DNA from: DRPN01 sp964599235 | Lineage (GTDB): Bacteria; Bacteroidota; Bacteroidia; Bacteroidales; VadinHA17 | Assembly: GCA_964599235.1 (NCBI GenBank) | Contig: CAZRDX010000017.1 | Span: 108,918 to 172,917 of the forward strand | Direction of reading: 5' to 3' | Length of the DNA stretch: 64,000 bases | Shown here: piece after piece, positions 1 to 9,107 of the stretch | Layout of the letters: each line of letters begins with the position of its first letter | Position numbering within the stretch: position 1 is the first letter of the stretch | Position numbers and translations under genes: made by a program | The notes under the pieces: model-generated | What the model was told of the DNA's origin: nothing | The model's input: the letters and a program-made list of their open reading frames with translations, nothing else | Databases searched by the model: none

Positions 1-2082
1 TGGTCAGATGAAGAGGTGCCGGTGATGGATCTGACCGGAGAGCTCCCCCCCCTGGAAGAGTTGGCAGCCAAAGGGAACGAAAGGAAAGGAATCCTTCGTT
101 TTGCCGAGTCGCTGGAGGCGGAAGCGGCTCCCGGCGAGGAGGGAAGATGGAAGATCCTGGCCGACGGCAGCCGGGTCTGGCGTCTGAGGGTCATTTACAA
201 GGGGGCACGCTCTTTGGGGCTGACCTTCGGGCGTTTCCATCTTGCCCCGGGGGAGAAGGTGTTCGTCTTCACACCCGACGGATCGCATGTTTTGGGTGCA
301 TTCACCTCCGCCAACAACAAAGCCTGGGGGACCCTGACCGTTCAACCTTTGCCGGGTGATGAGGTGGTGGTCGAATACCGGCAGCCGTCCCGTGGTTTGC
401 ATGGCGACCTGAGGCTCTCCCGGGTGAGTGTGGGGTATCTGGATATCTTCGGTCATCCCCTTACCAAAGACCGGTTCTTTGGTGCTTCCGGTCCCTGCAA
501 CGTCGATATCAACTGCCCCGAGGGGGATGAGTGGCAGGAGGAGAAGCGGTCGGTGATCCGCATCTTCATCAACGATGTGGAACTGTGCACCGGGGTGCTG
601 ATGAACACGGCCATCAACGATGCCCGTCCTTATGTTCTTTCCGCGGGACACGGAATTGAGAACGAGGACGACGCCCGCCATTCGGTGTTCGTTTTCGGAT
701 ACGAGAGTCCCCGATGCGGGGGGCCGGACGGTTCGGTGCTCAAGAGCATCTCGGGTGCCACACTGGTAGCCCGGGGAGGCGATCATCTTGATTTCACCCT
801 TGTCCTTCTGAGTGAGGTCCCTCCCTTCACCTATTATCCTTACTATGCAGGATGGGATGTTTCGGGCGACACACCGGTCCCGCCGACGGTAACGATCCAT
901 CATCCCCAGGGAGATGTGAAGAAGATCTCCGTCGACAACGATGCTCCTGTCAGCGCCGATTATGACACCTATGACGCAAACACTTTCTGGAAAGTGCTGC
1001 AATGGGACGTCGGCACCACCGAGCCCGGATCGTCGGGCGCTCCGCTCTTTGATGCCCATCACAGGGTGGTAGGGACCCTCTCCGGCGGGGATGCGCACTG
1101 TGGCAATTCGGTGAACGACTATTTCCAGAAGCTCTCGGCATCCTGGGACAACTATCCCGATACCAGCCAGCAACTCAAACACTGGCTGGACCCCCTCGAT
1201 TTCGGGTTCCGCTTCTGGACAGGCAACGATCCTTACGTGACGGCTGCCAAATCGTGTGACACTCTCACCAACATCGAGGAAGGAGAGACCCTCATCGTGG
1301 ACCCCTACCCCGGTGTCGACGGTGGGTACTGGACGGGCCACAATGTGGACAGAACCACCATGTATGCCGAGCAGTTCCAAAACGATGCCTACATCACCAT
1401 GACCGGGATGTATATCATGCCAGGGATAATCCAATATGACAGCCCTTCCGACCACGTAACGGTGAAAGTATGGAAAGGGAGCAGCCAGCCTTCCGAACTG
1501 ATCGTAAGCAAGGAGGTGCCTCTCTCCGCTTTCCGTGATTCGGTCTGGAATTTCATCGACTTTGACACCCTGGTACCGGTGGAAGGCAATTTTTTTGCCG
1601 GGTATGAGGTCTATTATGACAATGCAGCAGACGAACCGATCACCGACCAGTTCGCGGTGATGCAGACCGAACCCAGAAGCAATTACGGCAGCAATACGGC
1701 TTTTTACTACCAAAAAGATCTCTGGACAGCTTTCAGCGGCACGCCGGGGCATGCGGTCTACATCTCGCTGGCCATCCTGCCGGTGATGTGTCAGGAGATC
1801 CCGAGCCTGGCGGTGCGTGAACACCGAGATGCCGGGTCCGGCGGTGATCTCCTGGTCTTTCCCAATCCTGCGGGGAAGCGTCTCACCATCCTGCCGGAAG
1901 GTCTGCGGCCCGTCCACGGAGAGTTATTTCTACTGGATCTGACAGGGAAGACGCTTTTGCGGCGGAAGTACCGGCAGGAAGCTCCTGAACTGCTCCTCCC
2001 CTCCCTCCGGGACGGGCTATATCTGATCGTTCTGGTGACGCCGGAAGGCGTTTTCCGGGGCAAGGTCTTCATACAGCCATGA
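1..2082 (+). CDS. Secreted lysyl-endopeptidase-like serine protease with T9SS sorting tail (5' partial)
   Basis: The frame is open to the left edge, so the N-terminus and signal peptide lie outside the window; 693 residues are visible. The chymotrypsin-fold triad is recognisable: His in SAGHG (codon at 649), Asp in DHLDFTL (codon at 790) and Ser in PGSSGAPLF (codon at 1033). This matches the lysyl endopeptidase/Achromobacter protease I-like branch of family S1. A jelly-roll-like segment follows (about 1290-1770). The last ~75 residues begin with VFPNPAGKRL and end in a short beta strand, as in type A C-terminal domains used by the Bacteroidetes type IX secretion system. The protein is therefore probably exported and anchored or released at the cell surface. 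Its stop overlaps the start of the binding-protein gene by 4 bp, suggesting translational coupling to the importer. Substrate specificity cannot be read from sequence alone. Confidence 0.88.
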   Translation, partial: WSDEEVPVMDLTGELPPLEELAAKGNERKGILRFAESLEAEAAPGEEGRWKILADGSRVWRLRVIYKGARSLGLTFGRFHLAPGEKVFVFTPDGSHVLGAFTSANNKAWGTLTVQPLPGDEVVVEYRQPSRGLHGDLRLSRVSVGYLDIFGHPLTKDRFFGASGPCNVDINCPEGDEWQEEKRSVIRIFINDVELCTGVLMNTAINDARPYVLSAGHGIENEDDARHSVFVFGYESPRCGGPDGSVLKSISGATLVARGGDHLDFTLVLLSEVPPFTYYPYYAGWDVSGDTPVPPTVTIHHPQGDVKKISVDNDAPVSADYDTYDANTFWKVLQWDVGTTEPGSSGAPLFDAHHRVVGTLSGGDAHCGNSVNDYFQKLSASWDNYPDTSQQLKHWLDPLDFGFRFWTGNDPYVTAAKSCDTLTNIEEGETLIVDPYPGVDGGYWTGHNVDRTTMYAEQFQNDAYITMTGMYIMPGIIQYDSPSDHVTVKVWKGSSQPSELIVSKEVPLSAFRDSVWNFIDFDTLVPVEGNFFAGYEVYYDNAADEPITDQFAVMQTEPRSNYGSNTAFYYQKDLWTAFSGTPGHAVYISLAILPVMCQEIPSLAVREHRDAGSGGDLLVFPNPAGKRLTILPEGLRPVHGELFLLDLTGKTLLRRKYRQEAPELLLPSLRDGLYLIVLVTPEGVFRGKVFIQP

Positions 2083-3215
2083 AATCTTCTTCCAGGATCA
2101 TTCTCTATCTGCTGTTTCTCTCTTTGCTCTTTCTGTTTCAGCATTGTGCAGGAACAGGGAGCGGGGAAGGTGAGGAAGGTTTCCTTTGGCATCCGCTGGA
2201 CGCCGGTGCTGCCACCGCTTTCCGGCTCGATACGGCCGACGGCATCATCCGGGCTTCCGTCTTAAGACCGTGGCAGGGAGAGGAACAGAAAGTATTGTCC
2301 TACTATCTGACGAAAAAAGCTTTCCCCGCCGGTGCTGACACCCTCATCCACGTTCCCGTACGCAGGGTGGTGGTCACCTCGACCACCCATGTGGCCTATC
2401 TGACGGTGCTGAATGAAGAACAGCATCTGGTCGGCATCTCGGGCACCCGTTTCGTGTACAACCCGAAGGTGAGGCAGCTCATCGCCTCCGGGCGGATCAA
2501 GGAGATCGGTTATGATGCGAACCTGGACTACGAGCTGATCGTTCATCTGAGACCGGATGTGGTCTTTCTGTATGGCGTGGGTGCGGAGGTGCTGGACCAA
2601 ATAGAACGACTGAAGAAGCTGGGCATCCCGGCGGTGATGGTGGGGGATTACCTGGAGAACACACCTCTGGGAAGAACTGCCTGGCTCCGCTTTTTCGGAT
2701 GTTTCTTCGACAAGGAACGGGAAGCAGCCCTGTGGACCGACTCGATCACCCGCCGCTACCGGCAGCTTATCCGGCAGGATACGCTGTACCGTCCCCTGGT
2801 CATGACCGGACTGCCGTGGAATGAAATATGGTACGTGAGCGGCGGAGAGAGTCTCCTGGCCACACTCATCCGCGATGCCGGCGGACATTATGTCTGGGAA
2901 CACCTCCCCGGGACCGACGCCTATCCCATGGATATCGAAAAGGTCTTCCGTGAAGCCGGTGCGTCAGACCTGTGGATCAACTGCGGCAATGCCACCTCCC
3001 TGGCTTCCATACGCAGGACGGACGAACGTCTCATCCTTTTCCGTCCCTATCGCAAGGGTACGATCTACAACAACGACAGGCGGACGGGACCGGGCGGGGG
3101 AAACGACTACTGGGAGAGCGGAGCCGTTCATCCCGACCTCCTTCTGCAGGACCTGATCACTATTTTCCATGCCCGGCGTGACAGTGACCTGAACTATTAC
3201 AGGAAGCTGCAATGA
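2079..3215 (+). CDS. ABC transporter substrate-binding protein, BtuF/FecB-like
   Basis: A 378-residue exported protein with a hydrophobic N-terminus ending near Cys23, probably a lipoprotein although the lipobox is not canonical. From about residue 88 it shows the BtuF/FhuD-type fold: RVVVTSTTHVAYLTVL, then a GISGTRFVYNP strand, ELIVHLRPDVVFLYG and the long linking helix typical of class III binding proteins for cobalamin, haem or ferric siderophores. It overlaps the protease upstream and the permease downstream by 4 bp each, so the genes form one translationally coupled operon. The ligand is uncertain; no riboswitch or TonB-dependent receptor is visible next to it, although the upstream edge of the window cuts the operon. 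Confidence 0.85.
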   Translation: MKSSSRIILYLLFLSLLFLFQHCAGTGSGEGEEGFLWHPLDAGAATAFRLDTADGIIRASVLRPWQGEEQKVLSYYLTKKAFPAGADTLIHVPVRRVVVTSTTHVAYLTVLNEEQHLVGISGTRFVYNPKVRQLIASGRIKEIGYDANLDYELIVHLRPDVVFLYGVGAEVLDQIERLKKLGIPAVMVGDYLENTPLGRTAWLRFFGCFFDKEREAALWTDSITRRYRQLIRQDTLYRPLVMTGLPWNEIWYVSGGESLLATLIRDAGGHYVWEHLPGTDAYPMDIEKVFREAGASDLWINCGNATSLASIRRTDERLILFRPYRKGTIYNNDRRTGPGGGNDYWESGAVHPDLLLQDLITIFHARRDSDLNYYRKLQ

Positions 3216-4273
3216 AGACCCTCAGGAAGGAACCGGACTCGTCGTCGCGCGGGCGGAACCAGGCTCTTCTGTGGGTACTGCTTCTGTCGGTTCCGATCGT
3301 TCTCATGGTGTTCGACCTGACCACAGGCTCAGTCCACATCTCCTTCTCCAAGTTGTGGGGGATCATTACCGGCAAGGGTGACGGGGAGACGATGCTCATC
3401 GTGGCGAAGTTCCGTTATCCCCGGGTGTTCACCGCCTTGCTGGCAGGCATCTCGCTTTCTGTGGCTGGGTTGATCATGCAGACGGTCTTTCGCAACCCGC
3501 TGGCGGGGCCGTATGTGCTGGGCATCTCTTCGGGGGCCAGTCTGGGAGTGGCTTTGCTGGTGCTGGGACTCTCAGGACGCTGGGCTGTTCACGGGGTGGA
3601 GGCTTTGGCAGCTGTTCCCGTCGCCGCAGCCGCCGTAGCCGGCGCCATGGCCGTCCTCCTGCTGATCATGGTAGTGGCCACACGTATACGGGACATCATG
3701 ACGCTCCTCATCCTGGGAATCATGTTCGGCAGCGCCGTATCTGCCCTGGTGACGGTACTGCAATACTTCAGCAACGAGACGATGCTGAAGATCTATGTCA
3801 TATGGACGATGGGCAGTCTCTCACATGTCACGGGCCATGAGCTGTATCTGTTGCTGGGGATGACCCTGGCCGGGATGACTGCAGCCTTCGCCATGACGAA
3901 ACAACTCAACACCCTGATGATGGGTGAGGTTTTTGCCGCGAGTGTGGGGATGCGTATGCGGCGGGTACGTCTTTTCCTTTTCGGGATCACGGGTCTGCTG
4001 GCAGGGAGTGTCACGGCTTTTTGCGGGCCGGTAGGTTTTGTTGGTATCGTGGCTCCCCATCTGGCCAGGATGGTGCTGGGCACCTCCAACATACGGCAGG
4101 TGCTTCCGGCTACGGTGCTCACCGGGGCCTCGCTGCTCCTTCTGGGCGATCTGCTGGCCCACCTTCCCGGCGAAGGGAGCGTCCTGCCCATCAACGCGGT
4201 GACGGCACTCCTCGGCATCCCCCTTATCATCTGGATGATCCTGCGCAAACATCATCTATCCACCCTGATCTGA
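3212..4273 (+). CDS. FecCD/BtuC-family ABC transporter permease
   Basis: A 353-residue polytopic membrane protein of the FecCD family, the usual partner of BtuF-like binding proteins. Visible family features are the N-terminal segment RYPRVFTALLAGISLSVAG, the QTVFRNPLAGPYVLGISSGA loop, and the coupling-helix region FCGPVGFVGIVAPHLAR near residue 275. About ten membrane segments can be counted. The length is normal for the family. It starts 4 bp inside the binding-protein gene, and the ATPase start follows its stop after 5 bp, giving the complete order binding protein-permease-ATPase. Confidence 0.93.
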   Translation: MKTLRKEPDSSSRGRNQALLWVLLLSVPIVLMVFDLTTGSVHISFSKLWGIITGKGDGETMLIVAKFRYPRVFTALLAGISLSVAGLIMQTVFRNPLAGPYVLGISSGASLGVALLVLGLSGRWAVHGVEALAAVPVAAAAVAGAMAVLLLIMVVATRIRDIMTLLILGIMFGSAVSALVTVLQYFSNETMLKIYVIWTMGSLSHVTGHELYLLLGMTLAGMTAAFAMTKQLNTLMMGEVFAASVGMRMRRVRLFLFGITGLLAGSVTAFCGPVGFVGIVAPHLARMVLGTSNIRQVLPATVLTGASLLLLGDLLAHLPGEGSVLPINAVTALLGIPLIIWMILRKHHLSTLI

Positions 4274-4278
4274 CGGAG

Positions 4279-5268
4279 ATGCTTGAACTCAAACAGCTGA
4301 TGATCGGCTACAGGAGAGGGAAAGAGCTCAGGAGACTGACCCCTTCCCTCTCCTTTTCCGCGGAGGTGGGCGAGTTGACAGCGCTCGTGGGTCCCAACGG
4401 TGTGGGAAAGAGCACCCTGCTGAAGACCCTCGCCCGGCAGCATCCCCCCCTGGAAGGTCATGTCATAATGAACGGGCACCGATGGGATCATCATGACCGT
4501 GAGACGTTCGCCCGGATTTGCAGTTATGTTCCTTCAGGCATGCTTCCCGTAAGCCGCATGAGCGTTTTCGACACGGTGGCGATGGCCCGTTATCCCTATA
4601 CAGGCTGGCGCGGACAGCTCACAGCCCGTGACCGCGAGATTGTCGAGCAAGCCCTGGAGAGGGTCGGCATGCTGACGAAAAGAGAAGAGATGACGGGTGA
4701 ACTCTCCGACGGCGAGCGGCAACGCACCCTGGTGGCACGTGCCCTGGCCCAGGGTACGCAGGTGGTCCTCTTGGATGAACCTACCGCTTTCCTCGACATC
4801 CCCAACCGCTATGAACTCCTCCAGACCATGCGGGAGCTCTCCCGGACAGAGAACAAACTTTTCATCTTCTCATCGCACGATCTGGAGTTCCTGCTTGGTA
4901 CGGCTGACAGGATCTGGCTGCTTTATCCCGGGGCCGCCTGGGAAGGATGCCCGGAAGACCTTCTGATGCACCGTCGTTTTGACCCCCTCTTCCGCAATAC
5001 TGGGATACGTTATGATCCTGAGAAAGGACTGCTGATCCCGCATCCTTCCCATGACAGACCCGTCGTCCTGAGCGGCCGGGGTACAAGCTATCAGTGGCTG
5101 AAGAAAGCCCTGGAACGTTCCGGCTATATCGTGAGCGATTCCCACCATGATCTCCGGGCTCCTGAGATATACGCCTCAGAAGAAGGTTTTGTTCTGGAAC
5201 AGAGGGGTGAACGCCTGACATTTGACACGATCCTCGAGCTTCTTGTTCACCTCAGAAAGGAAAAATGA
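4279..5268 (+). CDS. ABC transporter ATP-binding protein, FecE/BtuD-like
   Basis: A 329-residue ATPase that would drive the adjacent permease. Walker A GPNGVGKST lies near residue 42, the signature LSDGERQ near 149 and Walker B VVLLDEPTAF near 169, followed by the H-loop in FSSHDLEF. The start chosen is the ATG at 4279, preceded by GGAG and directly after the permease stop; the frame is open further upstream but that stretch only shadows the permease. The last ~75 residues beyond the ATPase core are an extension (roughly RPVVLSGRGTSYQWLKKAL onward) that I do not recognise. It ends overlapping the next gene by 4 bp. Confidence 0.92.
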   Translation: MLELKQLMIGYRRGKELRRLTPSLSFSAEVGELTALVGPNGVGKSTLLKTLARQHPPLEGHVIMNGHRWDHHDRETFARICSYVPSGMLPVSRMSVFDTVAMARYPYTGWRGQLTARDREIVEQALERVGMLTKREEMTGELSDGERQRTLVARALAQGTQVVLLDEPTAFLDIPNRYELLQTMRELSRTENKLFIFSSHDLEFLLGTADRIWLLYPGAAWEGCPEDLLMHRRFDPLFRNTGIRYDPEKGLLIPHPSHDRPVVLSGRGTSYQWLKKALERSGYIVSDSHHDLRAPEIYASEEGFVLEQRGERLTFDTILELLVHLRKEK

Positions 5269-6074
5269 CGGTCTGCCCCTCGCGAAGGCATCCGGTAAAC
5301 ATACGACCCATGGACCTGCGTGAATACAGCGAACTATCCCGGAATTCCCGGCTTATACCGGGGATCTACAACTATTGTGACCAGTGGTGTGAACGCTGTG
5401 CTTTCACTTCCCGCTGTCTTCACTACCTCATCCAACACGACAAGGGAAAAGAAGGAGACAAAGGATGCCGTGATCAGGAAAAAAGAAAGATCGTGTGGGA
5501 AGAACTGAAAGAGACGCTGGACGAGACCATAGAGCTGCTCGAAGAGCTGATGCGGGCCCAGGGTCTGGACCCTGATCTTCCAGGCACGGACGACGGTTCT
5601 TTCTACGAAGAGGAAAAACAGTTACACGAAAAAGCCCGGCACCATCCTCTGACCCGTCAGGTGGAGAGATATGTACGTCTGGCGACGTCGTGGCTGAAGA
5701 AGGCGACAGAAGTGCAGAAGGTCACGAAAAAAGTCCCGGAGAAGCATGCCGTCTGGTCGGAGGCGGCTAAGGTGCTTCGCCATTATCTGGGTCTTATCCC
5801 GGCCAAGACCGGGAGAGCCCTGCTCGGACAGATGCGCTTTGAGAGACAGGCTCAGGAAGCATACCTGGATGACGCACGGGGCTCGGCCAAGGTAGCCTTG
5901 CTGGGGATGGACGCTTCTTTGCAGGCATGGCAGACTCTCTTGAAGATCTTTCCCGAAGAGGCCAACAGCCTGGCCGATATCCTGATCCGGCTGGAGGAGC
6001 TGAAACAGGAGACCGAACTGATCTTCCCCGCCGCCCGTTCCTTCCGGCGTCCGGGTTTCGATGATCCGGTCTAA
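5265..6074 (+). CDS. Hypothetical protein with N-terminal Cys motif, last gene of the import operon
   Basis: No function recognised. The 269-residue protein has a compact cysteine motif CDQWCERCAFTSRC (spacing C-x3-C-x2-C-x5-C) about 40 residues in, suitable for zinc or an iron-sulfur centre, followed by a largely helical, charged region with coiled-coil character and no signal peptide or membrane segment. An ATG at 5310 that begins MDLREYSELS is an equally good start. It overlaps the ATPase gene by 4 bp, so it is co-translated with the importer and could handle the imported cofactor or metal in the cytoplasm; that role is inference. Its stop overlaps the stop of the convergent acyl-CoA synthetase gene. 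Confidence 0.7.
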   Translation: MTVCPSRRHPVNIRPMDLREYSELSRNSRLIPGIYNYCDQWCERCAFTSRCLHYLIQHDKGKEGDKGCRDQEKRKIVWEELKETLDETIELLEELMRAQGLDPDLPGTDDGSFYEEEKQLHEKARHHPLTRQVERYVRLATSWLKKATEVQKVTKKVPEKHAVWSEAAKVLRHYLGLIPAKTGRALLGQMRFERQAQEAYLDDARGSAKVALLGMDASLQAWQTLLKIFPEEANSLADILIRLEELKQETELIFPAARSFRRPGFDDPV

Positions 6075-7756
6075 ACTTTCTGCTCTTTCAGACCTTCCTG
6101 CCCGGGATCTTTTCCTTTGCTGCCCTGTTCCCCATAAAGGAATCGTTTGATCTTGTTCGTAGCGGTCTTGACGAAAGGCTCCACCTGGATCTTCACCTCC
6201 TGTATTCTGGAGAAACGGTTCACCTGTCGGTTGACATGCTCTTTCACCTCTTTCAGGAAGGTCTCCACATTCTCCTCATAGAAGGCGGTTGCATTCTCCT
6301 TGAAGGAATGGAACTTTTTCTCGATCTCTTCGAGGTTGAGGCGCACCAGGGCCACCAGACGACCTTCTTCTTCCACTACGAGGGATTCATCGACGTACCA
6401 GAGGGTGTTGATGACCGATTCGATGTCTTCGGGATAGATGTTCTCACCGCCGGGGCCTATGATGACGTTCTTGAGGCGGCCTTTGATGTAGAGGTATCCG
6501 TCGTCGTCGAAGGTGCCCAGGTCGCCTGTACGGAACCAGCCATCGGCGGTGAGCACTTCGCGGGTCATTTCCGGTTCTTTGTAATAGCCTTTCATGACGT
6601 TAGGGCCCCGCACCCAGATCTCACCCTCACCGTTTTCCGGGTCGGGGTTGTGGATCTTCACTTCGATGCCTTCGATGGGGCGTCCTGTGGACTGCAGGCG
6701 CTGGGCGTCGGGGCCGAAGCCGGCCACCAGCGGGGAGGTCTCGGTCAGGCCATATCCCACGGCATAAGGGAAGCGTGCTTCCAGGAGGAAACGTTCGACG
6801 GTTTCGTTGAGCTTGGCCCCGCCAATGCCGAAGAAATGGAGGCGGCCGCCGAAGGTGGCCATCAGACGGCGTCCGGCCATCCTGTGGAGCAGCCTGCGTA
6901 CCGGGGGAAAACGGTACACTCCCCGGATCAGGGCATTGCGGGTGAAAACCGGCATCACCTGTTTCTTGTGGATCTTCTCGATAATGAGGGGCACGGTGAG
7001 CATTACCGTGGGCCGCACCTCCCGCAGAGCCGGCAGCAGGACGGCCGGGGTGGGCGGCCGTCGGAGGTAACGTATCTCCGATCCAGACAGCATGGGAATC
7101 AGCATCCCAATGGTGTTCTCATAGGTATGCGAGAGCGGCAGGATGGAAAGAAAGACATCCTCCTCGCCGATGGGATGGATCTTTTTGCTCATGAGGGCGT
7201 CGAAAACGAGGTTGCGGTGGGTGAGCATCACCCCTTTCGAGCGGCCGGTGGTGCCGGAGGTATAGATGATGACGGCCAGGTCGTCCTCCTCCACCTTTGC
7301 CGGGGCGGTGTCGGTGAGCTGCGCATCGTAAGGCACCCCTTCGCCCTGCAGGGAGAGGTCGTCGAGCAGGACGGTGAGCAACCCGCTGCCGGCCGGCGCC
7401 TGCACCTTGCCGAGGTGGGCACGGTCGACAAAGATCATACGGGCACCGGCATGCCGGACAAAACGGGCGATCTCGCCGGCATGGAAATCCGGCAGAAGAG
7501 GCACGGCCACCGCCCCCATGCCGGTAATGGCAAAATAGGCCAGCACCCACCGGGGGCTGTTGCTACCCAGCAGCGCCACACGGTCGCCGGATGAGATACC
7601 GTTGCGTAAGAGAAAAGCCATGAGCGCCCGCACCTGTCGTCCCGCCTCACCATAGGTGAGCGGCTTCTCGCCGACGAATGCCAGGAAAGGACGCGTGGCG
7701 TAACGCTCGGTCTGCCCAAAGAAACGGGCAGGCAATGTCATTTTGTTCGGGTCCAT
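6071..7756 (-). CDS. AMP-dependent acyl-CoA synthetase (long-chain fatty-acid-CoA ligase type)
   Basis: A 561-residue ANL-superfamily enzyme expected to activate a fatty acid with ATP and CoA through an acyl-adenylate. The AMP-binding P-loop IIYTSGTTGRSKG is at about residues 163-175, motif YGLTETSP lies mid-protein, and the hinge region WFRTGDLGTFDDDGYLYIKGR precedes the smaller C-terminal domain, which has a long, lysine-rich end. The expected catalytic lysine is likely in TATNKIKR near residue 540. It starts 5 bp after the ribH stop, consistent with a three-gene operon TPR protein-ribH-synthetase, though the functions are not obviously related. Confidence 0.9.
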   Translation of the reverse strand: MDPNKMTLPARFFGQTERYATRPFLAFVGEKPLTYGEAGRQVRALMAFLLRNGISSGDRVALLGSNSPRWVLAYFAITGMGAVAVPLLPDFHAGEIARFVRHAGARMIFVDRAHLGKVQAPAGSGLLTVLLDDLSLQGEGVPYDAQLTDTAPAKVEEDDLAVIIYTSGTTGRSKGVMLTHRNLVFDALMSKKIHPIGEEDVFLSILPLSHTYENTIGMLIPMLSGSEIRYLRRPPTPAVLLPALREVRPTVMLTVPLIIEKIHKKQVMPVFTRNALIRGVYRFPPVRRLLHRMAGRRLMATFGGRLHFFGIGGAKLNETVERFLLEARFPYAVGYGLTETSPLVAGFGPDAQRLQSTGRPIEGIEVKIHNPDPENGEGEIWVRGPNVMKGYYKEPEMTREVLTADGWFRTGDLGTFDDDGYLYIKGRLKNVIIGPGGENIYPEDIESVINTLWYVDESLVVEEEGRLVALVRLNLEEIEKKFHSFKENATAFYEENVETFLKEVKEHVNRQVNRFSRIQEVKIQVEPFVKTATNKIKRFLYGEQGSKGKDPGQEGLKEQKV

Positions 7757-7761
7757 GATTT

Positions 7762-8253
7762 TCAGGAAAGTTCTTTACCGAGGGCGATCATCTTCAGCGC
7801 CGTGATGGCCGCCTCGTCGCCTTTGTTGCCGTGTTTCCCGCCGGCACGGTCGAAAGCCTGCTCCATCGTGTCGACGGTCAGGACACCAAAGACGAAGGGG
7901 ATGCCGTATTCCAGGTTCAGGGTGGTGATCCCGTGGGTGACGCTTTGCGAGATGTATTCGAAATGAGGGGTATCGCCACGAACAACGCAGCCGATGCAGA
8001 TCACGGCATCCGGCTCATGATGTTCGGCCACCCACTGGGCACCGAGGGTCAGCTCGAAGCTCCCGGGAACATGGTAAAGGTGGATGTCCTCCTCCCGGAC
8101 GCCGTATCGTTTCAGGGTGTTCACGGCCCCTTCCGCCAGGCGGCGTGTGACCTCACCGTTCCATTCAGCGACCACCACACCGATCACGGCCCCCTTTCCT
8201 TCGGGTACGGCAGCCGGGTCGTGCACGGAAAGGTTTTTCTTTTTTGTGACCAT
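7762..8253 (-). CDS. ribH: 6,7-dimethyl-8-ribityllumazine synthase
   Basis: A 163-residue cytoplasmic enzyme of riboflavin biosynthesis. It condenses 5-amino-6-ribitylamino-uracil with 3,4-dihydroxy-2-butanone 4-phosphate to give the lumazine precursor. Family motifs are intact: AEWNGEVTRRLAEGA in the N-terminal substrate loop, PGSFELTLGAQ, the phosphate/catalytic stretch CVVRGDTPHFEYIS and FGVLTVDTMEQAFDRAGG near the end with the following GNKGDEAA. Length is normal. It lies 26 bp downstream of the TPR membrane protein and 5 bp upstream of the acyl-CoA synthetase. Confidence 0.96.
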   Translation of the reverse strand: MVTKKKNLSVHDPAAVPEGKGAVIGVVVAEWNGEVTRRLAEGAVNTLKRYGVREEDIHLYHVPGSFELTLGAQWVAEHHEPDAVICIGCVVRGDTPHFEYISQSVTHGITTLNLEYGIPFVFGVLTVDTMEQAFDRAGGKHGNKGDEAAITALKMIALGKELS

Positions 8254-8279
8254 ATGCAGTCAAGGCGGGAAGACGTAAC

Positions 8280-8999
8280 TTACCGGGCGTTCTCGCTCAG
8301 CTTCTTGCGCAGTTCCACCCGCGTAATGTATTTTTCGATGTTCTGCCCTTCGCGGCTTTTGGGATATTGGTCCCGGATGGTCTCGTAACACTCCATCGCT
8401 TTGTCGTAGTGCTGGAGGTCTTCGAGGACGTTCCCCGCTTTCATCAGGTAGATGGGGGTCAGGAACTCATCCTCTTCCTTATGGGCAGCCTCCAGGTAGT
8501 ATTTGGCCGCTTTCTCCTTATCGTTGAGCTGCATGTAAGCATCCCCGATGGCCCCGACGGCCACGACGGAGAGCATCAGGTCCTTGCCTTTGAAGTCACT
8601 GAGCTGAGCAATGGCATCGTCGTACTGTCCCATCTGAAGGTAGCAGATGCCGGCATAATACCTGGCCAGGTTGGAGGCTTTGGTCATCTTGTAATCGCTG
8701 ATGATGTCCAGGAAGCCGGGATTGTTCCCGTCGCCGTTGAGGGCCAGCCGGAACGAGTCGCGTTCGAAATAGCGCTCGGCCATCCACATCTGCGAGACGG
8801 CTTCCTTCTGGCGCGGCTGAATGATCATCTTGTTGAAAAAGAGGAAAGCTCCCACGATCAGCAACAGGGCGATGGCTACGCCGAAGATCTCCTTCTGATG
8901 GTTCTGGATGAAGAGCTCCGAACGGGTCAACGCCTCTTCAAAGTTCTCCAGCCGCTTTTCCGCTTCTTCAACCTTCTTTTTCGTTTCTTTCTTGGCCAT
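8280..8999 (-). CDS. TPR-repeat membrane protein (YfgM-like)
   Basis: A 239-residue protein with a charged, lysine-rich cytoplasmic N-terminus, one membrane segment at about residues 38-56 (GVAIALLLIVGAFLFF) and a C-terminal domain of tetratricopeptide repeats (ARYYAGICYLQMGQYDDAI, AIGDAYMQLNDKEKAAKYY, AGNVLEDLQHYDKAMECY). The architecture resembles YfgM-type ancillary factors of the Sec translocon, but that role is only suggested. It is the first gene of the minus-strand operon with ribH and is driven from the divergent recF intergenic region, where a TACTTTTG element faces it. Confidence 0.82.
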   Translation of the reverse strand: MAKKETKKKVEEAEKRLENFEEALTRSELFIQNHQKEIFGVAIALLLIVGAFLFFNKMIIQPRQKEAVSQMWMAERYFERDSFRLALNGDGNNPGFLDIISDYKMTKASNLARYYAGICYLQMGQYDDAIAQLSDFKGKDLMLSVVAVGAIGDAYMQLNDKEKAAKYYLEAAHKEEDEFLTPIYLMKAGNVLEDLQHYDKAMECYETIRDQYPKSREGQNIEKYITRVELRKKLSENAR

Positions 9000-9025
9000 G
9001 CTCTTTCTTTCTTTTGAATTCCCCG

Positions 9026-9033
9026 CAAAAGTA
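9026..9033 (-). promoter_or_regulatory. Bacteroidetes -7 element (TPR/ribH operon)
   Basis: On the minus strand this reads TACTTTTG, a perfect match to the Bacteroidetes -7 consensus TAnnTTTG, 27 bp upstream of the TPR gene start. No clear -33 TTTG was found at the usual spacing. Confidence 0.6.
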
Positions 9034-9075
9034 ATGGATTTGTTTCTTATATGAAATGAAGACCTTATATTTTTA

Positions 9076-9083
9076 TACTTTTG
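9076..9083 (+). promoter_or_regulatory. Bacteroidetes -7 element (recF)
   Basis: TACTTTTG matches TAnnTTTG and lies 25 bp upstream of the recF ATG at 9108. It sits back to back with the oppositely oriented element at 9026-9033, so this short divergent intergenic region has one promoter per strand. Confidence 0.6.
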
Positions 9084-9107
9084 TCGGGCATCCCAGGAAG
9101 TAACGTC

